Assembly (NCBI RefSeq): GCF_018141445.1
Contig: NZ_CP058649.1
Coordinates: 5,847,001 to 5,911,000, forward strand
Direction of reading: 5' to 3'
DNA: 64,000 nt
Source of the DNA: Vallitalea pronyensis
GTDB lineage: Bacteria > Bacillota > Clostridia > Lachnospirales > Vallitaleaceae
Shown: positions 55,049 through 64,000 of the stretch, piece after piece
Numbering within the stretch: the stretch's first letter is position 1
Layout of the letters: every line of letters begins with the position of its first letter
The notes under the pieces: model-generated
What the model saw: the letters and a program-made list of their open reading frames with translations, nothing else
Told to the model about the DNA's origin: nothing
The model's database searches: none
Made by a program: the position numbers and the translations under genes

Positions 55049-56242
55049 TTACATGGTATGACGAGCTATTGTTTTTCCAAGTTCAATAGCCTGCTCTTTC
55101 GTTTCATCTGTTAGGTTCCAATTAACCTTTAATGGTTCTGAGATCAATTCAAACCCAGCATCTTCAAGCATTGCATGTATCTCTTTAGGGGATTCACCAC
55201 TCCAGCCGTAACATCCAAAAGCAGCTGCTTTCTTGTTCTGGAACTTCAATTCCTTCAAATAGTGTAAGAAGCCCATTAAGGCTCTTAACATACTGTTAGA
55301 GACTGTGGGTGATCCAACAGCAATAGCCTTAGACTTAAACACTTCTGCTGCTAAATCGTTATCATCACTTTTTGCTACATTGAAAACTTTCACCACCACT
55401 TCAGAATCAGCCATGCGTATGCCTTCAGCAATCATTTCAGCTGTATGCTTCGTACCATTCCACATGGTATCATAGAGGATGGTAATCTGATTTTCTTGGT
55501 ATTGATCACACCATTGTTGATATTTTTCAATTATTTGCATGGGATTATCTCGCCATATAACACCATGGCTTGTAGCAATGATATCAATATCAAGATTAAG
55601 GCTCATGACTTCATCCAATTTTCTTTTAAGGATTTTATTAAAAGGTGTTAAAATATTGGCATAATATTTCAATGCTTCCTGATACAACACACACTGGTCC
55701 GATAAGTCGTTGAACAGGTGCTCCGACGCATAATGCTGTCCAAAGGCGTCATTACTAAATAAAATATTATCTTTTGTAAGATAAGTAGCCATACTGTCTG
55801 GCCAATGCAACATACGCATTTCAACAAATACCAACGATTTTCCATTACCTATATCCAGTGTATCATCTGTTTTCACCACATTAAAATTCCAATCCTTGTG
55901 ATATTGTCCCTTCAAAGATTTGACCGCATTGGCTGTACAATATATAGGTGTATGGGGTATTTTCTCCATGAGTTTTGGTAAAGAACCGCTATGATCCATT
56001 TCACCGTGATTGATCACAATATAATCAATGGTATTCAAGTCAATTTCAGATTCCAGATTTTGAACAAATTCATCTGCATAGGGCAGCCAAACGGTATCAA
56101 TCAATACATTTTTCTCTTCTCTTATTAAATAGGCATTATAGCTTGAACCGTTGTAAGTGGAATACTCTTCACCATGAAATTTGCGTAATTCCCAATCAAT
56201 TTTACCCACCCAATCCACATTATTCTTAATTAATTTTTTCAC
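55049..56242 (-). CDS. fprA: A-type flavoprotein (FprA family)
   Basis: About 397 aa. A metallo-beta-lactamase-like di-iron domain (HGEMDH, His79-Glu81-Asp83-His84, later HWPDS and SNDAFGQHY) is followed by a flavodoxin domain (about 250-397, TILYDTMWNGTKHTAEMI). Such enzymes reduce oxygen or nitric oxide to protect anaerobes. The likely start is GTG at 56242, 7 bases after AGGAGG; a TTG at 56248 is too close to that site. It is a lone gene; rubredoxin is not adjacent. Confidence 0.93.
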   Translation of the reverse strand: MKKLIKNNVDWVGKIDWELRKFHGEEYSTYNGSSYNAYLIREEKNVLIDTVWLPYADEFVQNLESEIDLNTIDYIVINHGEMDHSGSLPKLMEKIPHTPIYCTANAVKSLKGQYHKDWNFNVVKTDDTLDIGNGKSLVFVEMRMLHWPDSMATYLTKDNILFSNDAFGQHYASEHLFNDLSDQCVLYQEALKYYANILTPFNKILKRKLDEVMSLNLDIDIIATSHGVIWRDNPMQIIEKYQQWCDQYQENQITILYDTMWNGTKHTAEMIAEGIRMADSEVVVKVFNVAKSDDNDLAAEVFKSKAIAVGSPTVSNSMLRALMGFLHYLKELKFQNKKAAAFGCYGWSGESPKEIHAMLEDAGFELISEPLKVNWNLTDETKEQAIELGKTIARHTM

Positions 56243-56408
56243 GTACAATCCTCCTTATTATTCTATCTCTACTATTGTATAGACGAATGCTTGAACTAAT
56301 CTTTAATTTATATCTTAGATTATATCATATATTTTGTCTTAGTAAACAGCACCCTATTCCCGAAAAGAATCCTTCCTCCAACACCATCTATCCTCATGTA
56401 TAATGCGT

Positions 56409-56436
56409 AAAAAAAGAATCTCTCATTGAGATTCTT
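56409..56436 (-). terminator. Terminator of the second sugar importer operon
   Basis: AGAATCTC (56415-56422) pairs with GAGATTCT (56428-56435); on the minus strand a T-run follows. It lies after the binding-protein stop codon at 56451. Confidence 0.85.
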
Positions 56437-56450
56437 CTTTTATCGATGTA

Positions 56451-58070
56451 CTATCTGTTGTAAGCGGTGTTTTGAATGTCCAGAACTTCTTCAATACCTA
56501 ACTCTTTTAATTTCGCAATATAGTCATCCTTTGTATCATCAATAGATTTTACACCTAATATCCAAAGTTGCCTTTGTTCATCTACATAAGATTGTATAGG
56601 TGTCAACAATTCATTGACCCTTGCCTGTTCATCTGTTGTAAGGTCAATAAATGGTGCTTCAGCAGCAAGAATACCTGCATTGATGTACATATCCATACCT
56701 TCAATTGCCACTTCAGTGACCCATTGTTTTTCATATTCAAAATCTTGATGGAAAGACCAACCGAACTGAATACCACGTTTACGCAAATGGGATAAAACAT
56801 TGTCCTGACTCAAGGTTTCTTCGGTAAACATGGGTTTCCCATCTACCATGGTATAATCTTCTCCTTCAACACCAAAGTTTGCTAAAATTCTTCCCTCTTC
56901 TGAGAACAAGAAATCAAGTGCTTTCATTGCTGCCACAGGGTCTTTCGTCGTAATACCAATTGCACCACCACTACTGTTACCTGAACCACGCTTTTTATTT
57001 GCGGTCACAACGCCTTCTTTAGTTGCCGGGGGTAATATTGGCATAAAGCTAAAGCCCGGAATGTCATCTTTCAATTTCTCATTATAGCTGGATGTACTAC
57101 CAAACCAGTCCACGGTGGACCCACCCGTATTATTACCAAGTAAAATATCTCTCGATTTACTTCCCCTTGTAAATATCTCCGCATCAATAATGCCTTCCTG
57201 ATACCAAATGGATAAGTGAGTCATGGCTTCCAGATATTCTGGTTGATAGGCACCATATACAATTTTCCCATCTTTTTCATAGAAGCCGTTTCTTGCCCCC
57301 CACATGCATGTAAGCTCATCTTGTAAAACAGCATCTCCCCTTGCAAAGAATGGTATTTCATCTGACGGGTCACCATTTCCATTTGCATCTTCGGTTTTAA
57401 AGGCTAATAATACATCATGGAATTCATCAACCGTTGTGGGTACTTCAAGACCAAGGTTATCTAACCAGTCTTGGCGTATAAAGAATCCAGTGGCAGCTGT
57501 ACCACCACTTTGACCAGGAATCATATATATACTCCCGTCTGGTGATAGTGAACGTTTATAGGCTAGTGGTTTTTCCTCAAAGAATTTCTTAATATTTGGG
57601 CCATGTTCCTCAATGAGGTCGGTCAATTCTACAAATGCTCCATCCTGAGCATCTCTCATAATATTCTTTCTTGTATTAAAGATAAGATCCGCCAATTCCC
57701 CTGAGGCTAGCATAAGGTTATACGCCTGCTCACCATCCGTTGCTGTATCACTCAGAAACCCTTTAAGATCAATATTAGTTTTTTCTTTAAACACAGGTAC
57801 TATTGCCCATTCTTCATTAAAGGTATCTCCCCAGTTCCAACCTGAATAACCAAATACGGACAGCTGTGCCCCTTCTTCTACATAATAACTGGGATCATTT
57901 TCTTGGTCTGTTTCTTCATTGTCTTTATCTGTTTCCTGGTTTTCTTCTAGCTTACTACCTGATTCAACCCGCTCTTTCGTCACTTCTTTTGAATCCTTCT
58001 TCGTATTGCCACATCCCACAACCAAAACCATCAGTACACATACAAAACCCACATACATTAGCTTTTTCAT
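56451..58070 (-). CDS. Substrate-binding lipoprotein, LplA/YtcQ type
   Basis: 539 aa. Lipobox LVVGC (Cys20), a Glu/Lys/Asp-rich linker (about 25-60), then a large solute-binding domain of the LplA/YtcQ type (NLMLASGELADLIFNT, FIRQDWLDNLGLEVPTTVDE, a fingerprint of that family). It works with the two permeases encoded just before it. The ligand is probably an oligosaccharide. It is the last gene of the operon, GGAGGT site present. Confidence 0.92.
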   Translation of the reverse strand: MKKLMYVGFVCVLMVLVVGCGNTKKDSKEVTKERVESGSKLEENQETDKDNEETDQENDPSYYVEEGAQLSVFGYSGWNWGDTFNEEWAIVPVFKEKTNIDLKGFLSDTATDGEQAYNLMLASGELADLIFNTRKNIMRDAQDGAFVELTDLIEEHGPNIKKFFEEKPLAYKRSLSPDGSIYMIPGQSGGTAATGFFIRQDWLDNLGLEVPTTVDEFHDVLLAFKTEDANGNGDPSDEIPFFARGDAVLQDELTCMWGARNGFYEKDGKIVYGAYQPEYLEAMTHLSIWYQEGIIDAEIFTRGSKSRDILLGNNTGGSTVDWFGSTSSYNEKLKDDIPGFSFMPILPPATKEGVVTANKKRGSGNSSGGAIGITTKDPVAAMKALDFLFSEEGRILANFGVEGEDYTMVDGKPMFTEETLSQDNVLSHLRKRGIQFGWSFHQDFEYEKQWVTEVAIEGMDMYINAGILAAEAPFIDLTTDEQARVNELLTPIQSYVDEQRQLWILGVKSIDDTKDDYIAKLKELGIEEVLDIQNTAYNR

Positions 58071-58101
58071 AACACTACCTCCATTTTCTATTATAAATTA
58101 T

Positions 58102-58965
58102 TTACCCTTTGATTGCACCTACCATCATTCCTTTGGTAAAATATTTCTGAATGAATGGATAGATAATCATCATGGGGATAATTGATACCATGATTGTTGT
58201 ATATATAAAGCTTTCCAAAGACATGTTTACACCCAGATCCATATTTTCCGTTAAATAGGTCATCTCCACAATCATTTTCTTTAAGATAACTTGCAAGGGA
58301 ACCTTTGAAGAATCTCTAAAGATAATCATGGCCCAAAAATAGCCATTCCAGCGGCTTATGGCATAAAACAAGCCGATTGTTGCTATTGCTGGTTTTGATA
58401 AAGGTAAGAATAGTCTCACCAAAACATAAAAATCACTAGCTCCATCAACTTTTGCTGCTTCCTCCAGTGACTTTGGAATACTTTGAAAAAATGTGCGAAG
58501 CAAAATAAGATTAAAGGTGGAACAAGCAAAAGCTATAATAATTGTTATTCTTAAATCCAGTAAATTCAATTCTCTTAGATTCAGATAAAAGGGGATAATA
58601 CCTGCATTTAGCCACATGGTGATAATCACAAAAATATTGATATATTTTCTCCCAGGTAAATCTTTTTTGGATAATGGATAGGCACCTGCAATGGTCACTA
58701 AAAGATTAACCAACGTACCTACTAAGGTATAAAAAATGGTATTTCTATACCCTAACCAAATGGATTCCTCATTAAAAACTGCTTGATAAGCATCAAAGGT
58801 AATATCAATGGGAAATAATACTACTCTACCCGAAGTTACCGCATCACCTGCACTTATGGATGCTGATAGAACATAAATAACAGGATATAAGGTTGCTATT
58901 GCAACCAAGGTTAGCAAGATATAGTTGAACACTTGAAATATTTTTTCGCCTCTTGATAATTTCAT
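58102..58965 (-). CDS. Sugar ABC transporter permease, LplC/YtcP type
   Basis: 287 aa, six membrane segments; the EAA loop reads SLEEAAKVDGASDFYVLVRL, and the C-terminal IMVSIIPMMIIYPFIQKYFTKGMMVGAIKG is typical of the LplC family. It pairs with the LplB-type permease encoded 12 bp upstream. AAGGAGG precedes the start. No ATPase gene in the operon. Confidence 0.94.
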   Translation of the reverse strand: MKLSRGEKIFQVFNYILLTLVAIATLYPVIYVLSASISAGDAVTSGRVVLFPIDITFDAYQAVFNEESIWLGYRNTIFYTLVGTLVNLLVTIAGAYPLSKKDLPGRKYINIFVIITMWLNAGIIPFYLNLRELNLLDLRITIIIAFACSTFNLILLRTFFQSIPKSLEEAAKVDGASDFYVLVRLFLPLSKPAIATIGLFYAISRWNGYFWAMIIFRDSSKVPLQVILKKMIVEMTYLTENMDLGVNMSLESFIYTTIMVSIIPMMIIYPFIQKYFTKGMMVGAIKG

Positions 58966-58977
58966 GAACTTCCCTCC

Positions 58978-59901
58978 TTACCACAACGATGTATCGGACA
59001 ATTTTTTACTTGTAAAATTGGCAATAGAGACTAACACAAGTGAAACAACTGAATTAAACAACCCTACAGCTGTTGCAAAGTCATATCTTGCTTCTTCAAG
59101 ACCTAATCGATACACATAAGTTGATATCACATCCGCTGTACTGTACGTTGCAGGTTGGTATAAGAGTATAATGGATTCAAATCCTACATTTAACATGGCT
59201 CCAATTCTAAGGATTAACATGATGGTAATGGTTGGTAGAATACCAGGAAGTGTCACATGCAGTGTCTGTTTAAGACGACTTGCTCCGTCAATTTTAGCCG
59301 CCTCATATAGTTCTTGATCTATCCCTGATAAGGCGGCAATATAAACAATGGCTCCAAATCCAGCGTTTTTCCAAATATTCATCCCCGTAAAAATCCCTCT
59401 AAAATATTTAGGATCAATTAAAAAGTAGATTTTTTCGAATCCTAACCACGCTATAATCGTATTGACAATACCTGTACTTGGGGACAAAAAGTTAGTCACC
59501 ATACCTGCAATAACAACAATGGATATGAAATGAGGCAGATAGGTAATCGTCTGGACCGTTTTCTTAAATAATTTATGCTTTACTTCATTGAGAAGCAGCG
59601 CTAAAAGAATAGGAATAGGGAATCCAATAATGAGACCATAGACATTAATAATCAACGTATTCCAAATTTTTCTGGGAAACTCCCCATTAGAAAATAATAA
59701 TTCGAAATGTTTTAAACCAGCCCATTCACTTCCTTGTAAGCCTTTGAAGACACTGTAATCCTTAAACGCAATCTGCAATCCCCATAAAGGTCTATAGACA
59801 AAAAAGATATAGAACAAGATAACGGGAACGAGCATGACGTATAATTGCCACCTTTTCAATATTGATTTTTTAAAGTTATTTTTCTTAATGGATATTGACA
59901 T
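58978..59901 (-). CDS. Sugar ABC transporter permease, LplB type
   Basis: About 307 aa from the Met at 59901, where GGAG lies about 12 bases upstream; the frame is open to a Met at 59928 with no ribosome site, so the start is uncertain. Six membrane segments, RPLWGLQIAFKDYSVFKG near the N-terminus and the EAA loop ELYEAAKIDGASRLKQTLHV match the LplB family. First gene of this importer operon; the membrane AraC regulator is encoded just upstream and reads the same way. Confidence 0.93.
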   Translation of the reverse strand: MSISIKKNNFKKSILKRWQLYVMLVPVILFYIFFVYRPLWGLQIAFKDYSVFKGLQGSEWAGLKHFELLFSNGEFPRKIWNTLIINVYGLIIGFPIPILLALLLNEVKHKLFKKTVQTITYLPHFISIVVIAGMVTNFLSPSTGIVNTIIAWLGFEKIYFLIDPKYFRGIFTGMNIWKNAGFGAIVYIAALSGIDQELYEAAKIDGASRLKQTLHVTLPGILPTITIMLILRIGAMLNVGFESIILLYQPATYSTADVISTYVYRLGLEEARYDFATAVGLFNSVVSLVLVSIANFTSKKLSDTSLW

Positions 59902-60065
59902 ATTTTTCAACCACTCCTTTTTTTCCATGGATCAATATTCTAGATGACTGACGGTGCTTACTTGCATTCATCATATAGTAGACTATTGCATAATTCTATG
60001 GTCAAAATTAACATCTGCACTTCTGTCATTATACAGGCTTGAAACCCTTGATTATAAAGGTGTGC

Positions 60066-60112
60066 ATAAAAAAAAGACAATATTGAAATTCCTAGTAATT
60101 TTCAATATTGTC
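60066..60112 (-). terminator. Terminator after the AraC-type regulator
   Basis: GACAATATTGAAA (60076-60088) pairs perfectly with TTTCAATATTGTC (60100-60112); on the minus strand a long T-run follows, past the stop at 60124. Confidence 0.9.
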
Positions 60113-60123
60113 CATTTCTCTAT

Positions 60124-62346
60124 TTACTGATTATCTTTTTTAAACTTTCCTGGTGTGGTGTTAGTTACTTTTTTAAACCCTCTAGTAAAACTGCGTACAT
60201 TGCTATAACCTACTTTTCTAGCAACGGTTTCAACGTTATAATCCCTAAGCAATTTTTTTGCTTCATGGATTCTAATGTTCATAATGGTTTCAAGAATACC
60301 TTCGCCGAATTCTTCTTTGTATAATTTTGAAATATAAAATGGATTCATTCCAAATTCATCACCTATAATTGAAATATTAAGGTTAGGGTTCATATATTTA
60401 CTTTTTATATAATGATGAATACCTATAATAAACTCGTTGGTTGTATCCTTGTTTATGGTACCTAATAATTGAATCATGTCTATCACGTCATTTTTAACCT
60501 GTAAATAACTATGGTGATGTAATTTATCGTCAAACCAATTCAGCTTATCAAAAATTTCATCCTCCATGTGCACATTTAAGTAATCAAATAGCCGAATAAG
60601 CATACCATTCAATTGCATTAAGAACAATCGCACCTGTCTTGGTGAAATTGTATCTGTTTTAAAGCATTGGTCAAAAAGTAAATCTACTTCTTTTATGGCA
60701 TGTTGCACATCACCCTTTTTCAACCATTTCTTTAACTTAATCTCTACTTCGTCCAGCCCCAATGTTTTATTGGATTTTAAACGACTTTTAATGGAGGTAT
60801 ATTCGATGATATCAACCTCTCCAAGTATATATTTAAAATCAAGTATTTCAACAGCTTCTTCATAGGCTATGGAAATAGTTTCCTTATTTGCATGTGCTTC
60901 ACTGAGTACAAGGGTTAATGATAAGCCTAATTCATCGTCCATATACCCTAAGCCTTGTTTTAACCCATCAATAATCCTTGCATAATCCTCATTGCCTTTT
61001 AGAGACTCATAGTTCACGATGCCAACCAGCAATTGTTTATACTCAACGAGATGGATGGTTCCCATATGAAGAAGGCATTCATTCCATATATTTTGTATGA
61101 CAAACTGAACCAACTCATTATTTTGCTGATTAAATATGGACGCATCAATCTCATTAATAATGATAATACCTACCAAAAAATGATCATACAAAAATGTATT
61201 GCTCTTCGGTTCATGTATATTATCACTTCCACTTAATCGTTTTTTCAGATACTCTTTATGGTAGACTTGATCTTGTTTAGAGATCAGGTTCAATGCATCA
61301 TTATAATCAGAAAGCAATAATTTTATGGATTCATCAATGACTTCAAATTCATTTACCCCAGAGACTTTATTTTTATTTAGGCGATTAATGATTTTGCTAA
61401 TAGGTCTATAATTGCCTCTTATGGTCAAATACCCTACCACAATACCTAATAATAAGTATATCAGCATCCCTAATAACAATATAAGGCTAAAACGTTTTGA
61501 TTCTAAGTCCAATTCATCTTTTGAAATAGCATACACATATTTAAAGCGAGACACATCCGACTCATCAAATGCAATATAATACGCCTTACCGTCACTATTT
61601 GTATAGAGCATATTATTTGTATCTCCAAAATTAAATCCTTTGAAATCTAACGTTGTGTCAAAGTACTTTGAACGATATAAAATAGCATTGTTCTGCGATA
61701 GAACAAAAAAATCCCCACTAAGTTCCGTATCATTAACGATGCTCATAGCTAATACCCTTTCAGTGTCTATGGATTGATAAACATTACCTTTCAAGTCTCT
61801 TCCAGAGTAAATAGGTAAGGTTGTTATATAAATAAGTTTATGATCTTCAACAAAATAGCGGTTATGTCTTCTTTTTAATAGATCTAACCAACTCAGATAT
61901 GTATAGTTGTCGCTCTTAAGATCAAAGATGTAGAAATCTTCCGTACTCCTAAAATTTCTGGCACCAACGATTGATTCCATAGATTCAATATAAATGTAGT
62001 ATTCATATAAATAATCATAACCAAAAGTATACTGATTCAACTCTTCTACAAAATTATTAATAGACCATCTTTCCTCTGAAGATAAGGGATATGAGAATCC
62101 TATCATTTGGATCAGACGGTTATTATTGATTGTTTTCATTCTAAGGCGAGTCATCTCATCCAAAATATCATCGGTGCTTTTTTTAAAATGGGATAATAAG
62201 ATATGATTTGTTTTATTGACTTTTTCTACAATTCTATCATTTGCATGGTAGCCCATAACGGCACTAAATATAATTGGTAACATAATGAGAATGCTCATTG
62301 ATAGAATCATTCTGACATAAATAGATTTTATCCTTACTCTTTTCAT
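60124..62346 (-). CDS. Membrane-bound AraC-family regulator with extracellular sensor domain
   Basis: 740 aa, same design as the regulator at 412-2715: membrane segment at about 11-31, extracytoplasmic sensor, second membrane segment at about 285-307 (LILLLGMLIYLLLGIVVGYL), linker, and C-terminal AraC helix-turn-helix pair (about 640-738, VARKVGYSNVRSFTRGFKKV, TPGKFKK). It probably senses the sugar carried by the adjacent LplABC-type importer and activates it. GAGGTC precedes the start; a terminator separates it from the importer, which would need its own promoter. Confidence 0.9.
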   Translation of the reverse strand: MKRVRIKSIYVRMILSMSILIMLPIIFSAVMGYHANDRIVEKVNKTNHILLSHFKKSTDDILDEMTRLRMKTINNNRLIQMIGFSYPLSSEERWSINNFVEELNQYTFGYDYLYEYYIYIESMESIVGARNFRSTEDFYIFDLKSDNYTYLSWLDLLKRRHNRYFVEDHKLIYITTLPIYSGRDLKGNVYQSIDTERVLAMSIVNDTELSGDFFVLSQNNAILYRSKYFDTTLDFKGFNFGDTNNMLYTNSDGKAYYIAFDESDVSRFKYVYAISKDELDLESKRFSLILLLGMLIYLLLGIVVGYLTIRGNYRPISKIINRLNKNKVSGVNEFEVIDESIKLLLSDYNDALNLISKQDQVYHKEYLKKRLSGSDNIHEPKSNTFLYDHFLVGIIIINEIDASIFNQQNNELVQFVIQNIWNECLLHMGTIHLVEYKQLLVGIVNYESLKGNEDYARIIDGLKQGLGYMDDELGLSLTLVLSEAHANKETISIAYEEAVEILDFKYILGEVDIIEYTSIKSRLKSNKTLGLDEVEIKLKKWLKKGDVQHAIKEVDLLFDQCFKTDTISPRQVRLFLMQLNGMLIRLFDYLNVHMEDEIFDKLNWFDDKLHHHSYLQVKNDVIDMIQLLGTINKDTTNEFIIGIHHYIKSKYMNPNLNISIIGDEFGMNPFYISKLYKEEFGEGILETIMNIRIHEAKKLLRDYNVETVARKVGYSNVRSFTRGFKKVTNTTPGKFKKDNQ

Positions 62347-62564
62347 GTTTTTGACCTCATTAATCCGTATAGTTTAGAATTAGAAATGATAGTGGTATTT
62401 CTTTCGCATAAACTACGCTTCATATTGTATGAAAGAAGCATCTATTTTCTTAGAACTCTGTCATCATTATATCACATATCATCACGTTAACTGAGCAAAA
62501 CTGTCACTTTATCTTTATTTTATTAGAGCGCAATGCCTTTTCAATAGGTGTAATATGCTTATAC

Positions 62565-62597
62565 CTAAAAAAGTTGCCCTATTCAGGACAACTTTCT
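62565..62597 (-). terminator. Terminator overlapping the end of the membrane protein gene
   Basis: AAAGTTG-type arms (about 62569-62575 and 62587-62593), with inner CC/GG pairs, enclose the stop codon region at 62579; on the minus strand TTTTTT follows. Confidence 0.7.
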
Positions 62598-63094
62598 GGG
62601 TTCATATTCATATGCCTTCTCTTTTTTAATGTAAGTAGATACATGATTATCCCACCTCCCAGAATGCCATATTCAAGAAACTGAGCTAACCAATAATACT
62701 TCCAAACGCCAAGCCCAAGACTTATACTGCTTCCTGGAAATAGGGGCATCTTTGTATCATTTGGGAAAAAGGCAAGTTTGGGTGCTGCAATGATATCCAT
62801 TAAGGTATGACTTAGAATTAATCCAGCAATAATGGCTGTTGTTCGCTTATTTTTAGATATGAGCCATGTAAGTAATGCACCAACACCAGCTAAGATGAAG
62901 CCTGATACAACACTATGTGAAAAGTCCGCATAACCTGCCATTGTATCTGTTGGCGACTTCTCTATACCAGCTACCCATAAACCCATAAAAACCAAGTCGA
63001 CTGCTTCAGCAGCTAAAACCAAATAACCGACTGGTACATCTTTTGCAATCTTTTTTGCGGCAAATCCAACGCCGATATGTGCTACGCCTGGCAT
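62579..63094 (-). CDS. Small integral membrane protein, possibly YdjM/DUF457-like metal-dependent hydrolase
   Basis: 171 aa with four to five hydrophobic segments. Conserved-looking His and Asp residues (PGVAHIGVGF, EAVDLVF, ADFSHSVVSG, LILSHTLMDII) resemble the membrane-bound hydrolase family of YdjM (PF04307), though the match is by pattern only. It follows the TetR gene by 27 bp and shares its promoter, so it is probably regulated by it. AAAGGAG precedes the start. The function is unknown. Confidence 0.7.
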   Translation of the reverse strand: MPGVAHIGVGFAAKKIAKDVPVGYLVLAAEAVDLVFMGLWVAGIEKSPTDTMAGYADFSHSVVSGFILAGVGALLTWLISKNKRTTAIIAGLILSHTLMDIIAAPKLAFFPNDTKMPLFPGSSISLGLGVWKYYWLAQFLEYGILGGGIIMYLLTLKKRRHMNMNPESCPE

Positions 63095-63121
63095 AAAAAA
63101 CTCCTTTCAAAGAATTAATTT

Positions 63122-63721
63122 TTAGTTCAAAAGTAAATCAATGGTATTGTCTAAATGTTCATAAACTTGTTCTTTGGTTAATGTATCATTACCACTGATA
63201 TATAGTGTCAACAGACCATATATAGCATAAATAATAGTCCATGAAATTTTCATAATGTCGTCTTCCGTATAGGTTTTCTGCTCTATAAGATAAGAAAAAG
63301 TCTGTGCAAATTGCATCTTCACCTGGGGATTTTTTAATATGTCGGATTCATCTTTTTTATGTTCTTTGTTCAGTGGATGGCAATAAAAAAAGTAATAGAC
63401 ATTGGGTTTATTGATGAAATAATCCATAAATTTTCTAAACAGCAGTTTCAGATCATTATCATTCTGAATAACTAACCTGGAATCTAAAAAGTAATGGTTA
63501 ATATCTTCTATCATTAAAGTACGCGTTAACCATAGCAATTCATCAAGATTTTCAAAATGATTATAAATCGTACCAAGGGAATAACCTGACTGTTCTGCTA
63601 CTTTCCTAACGGACACCTCAAACACACCCTGTCCTTCAATGATTTCTTTTGCTGTTGTTGCAAAAACCCTTTTTATTCGCTCTGATTTAAGCTGCTTTTT
63701 TTCTTCTTTGCTTAATGTCAT
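63122..63721 (-). CDS. TetR/AcrR-family transcriptional regulator
   Basis: 199 aa. The N-terminal helix-turn-helix (about 15-65: SVRKVAEQSGYSLGTIYNHF) is a typical TetR motif; the rest is the helical ligand domain. It is the first gene of a two-gene operon with a small membrane protein. GAGGTAAGG precedes the start. A palindrome directly after its promoter suggests autoregulation. Confidence 0.93.
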   Translation of the reverse strand: MTLSKEEKKQLKSERIKRVFATTAKEIIEGQGVFEVSVRKVAEQSGYSLGTIYNHFENLDELLWLTRTLMIEDINHYFLDSRLVIQNDNDLKLLFRKFMDYFINKPNVYYFFYCHPLNKEHKKDESDILKNPQVKMQFAQTFSYLIEQKTYTEDDIMKISWTIIYAIYGLLTLYISGNDTLTKEQVYEHLDNTIDLLLN

Positions 63722-63735
63722 GGCCTTACCTCATT

Positions 63736-63813
63736 ACAATGGTTTATTTTTATTACATTGTTTTATATTTTATAACACTGTTATATTTTAATTTATATTT
63801 GGTAATTTGTCAA
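63736..63813 (-). promoter_or_regulatory. Promoter and operator of the tetR-membrane protein operon
   Basis: TTGACA (63813-63808), 17 bases, TAAAAT (63790-63785). Next to the -10 box is the 13-bp palindrome ATAACA-C-TGTTAT (63772-63784); a second, looser pair ACAATG/CATTGT lies at 63736-63741 and 63756-63761. The rest of the stretch to 64000 shows no gene. Confidence 0.6.
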
Positions 63814-64000
63814 CATGAAAGTTCATCCATATAAACCCCAAACACTTCATCAATCTTATTAAATAATTTTATTAAGCATAGGCATCTTCTTAAGGATAAA
63901 TGCTACTAAAAAGCAGGTAGGGAGACATATTAAACTTGTTAATACAAATTTTAATAATGGCTCTATGTATATCCCCCTCAAACTAAAAGTAATGAATACG

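Overview
The window looks like chromosomal DNA of a low-GC, Gram-positive anaerobe of the class Clostridia. The signs are AT-rich intergenic DNA, strong AGGAGG ribosome-binding sites, a T-box leader, lipoprotein-type substrate-binding proteins, a glycyl radical enzyme with its activase, an A-type flavoprotein, and many AraC/YesM/YesN-style regulators beside sugar importers. The gene style recalls marine or sediment Lachnospirales-like saprophytes such as Vallitalea; that name is only an impression. No rRNA, tRNA, CRISPR array, prophage or complete insertion sequence was recognised.

Layout. 1-2715: start of a sugar-type lipoprotein cut by the window edge, and its likely membrane-bound AraC regulator. 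2917-8041: acetate kinase, then a UvrA-like double ATPase coupled by a TAATG junction to a serine hydrolase. 8042-8402: a 208-bp MITE-like inverted-repeat element and a structured convergent terminator. 8403-10805: Memo-AMMECR1 fusion and its radical SAM partner. 10947-17601: SDR oxidoreductase divergent from a TetR regulator, a DMT transporter, a soluble chemotaxis receptor, a small secreted protein, and a chromate transporter with an operator-like double palindrome. 17757-27085: an alpha-galactoside uptake and hydrolysis operon (binding protein, two permeases, GH36, YesM kinase, YesN regulator, YesL-like protein). 27364-29764: an unknown Cys-containing protein, an AraC/GyrI regulator and a QueG-like iron-sulfur protein. 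30026-35059: an operon with a TIM-barrel isomerase, an AraC regulator, a glycyl radical enzyme and its activase. 35149-39543: alpha/beta hydrolase, an alanyl-tRNA synthetase without C-Ala domain under T-box control, and a surface Ntn-hydrolase. 39702-42190: a RelA/SpoT-domain protein and an AAA ATPase. 42408-54971: an 11-kb catabolic operon (binding protein, two permeases, two ATPases, cytoplasmic sulfatase, E1 alpha/beta, 2-hydroxyacid dehydrogenase, class II aldolase, FGGY kinase) divergent from a SorC regulator. 55049-56242: A-type flavoprotein. 56451-62346: another sugar importer with a membrane AraC regulator. 62579-63721: a small membrane protein and a TetR regulator.

How it fits together. 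Several loci follow one plan: a sugar importer without its own ATPase next to a membrane-bound sensor/AraC regulator. The strongest candidates for something undescribed are the following. (1) The 42408-54971 operon couples a fully heteromeric importer to a cytoplasmic sulfatase, an E1 enzyme without E2/E3, an aldolase and an LsrK-like sugar kinase. Its two ATPases carry complementary defects (Walker A Gly to Tyr and H-loop His to Asn in one, signature GG to VS in the other) that would all fall in the same composite ATP site. (2) The glycyl radical enzyme has an unusual GCGE active-site motif. (3) A RelA/SpoT-like synthetase with an altered acceptor loop sits beside an AAA ATPase.
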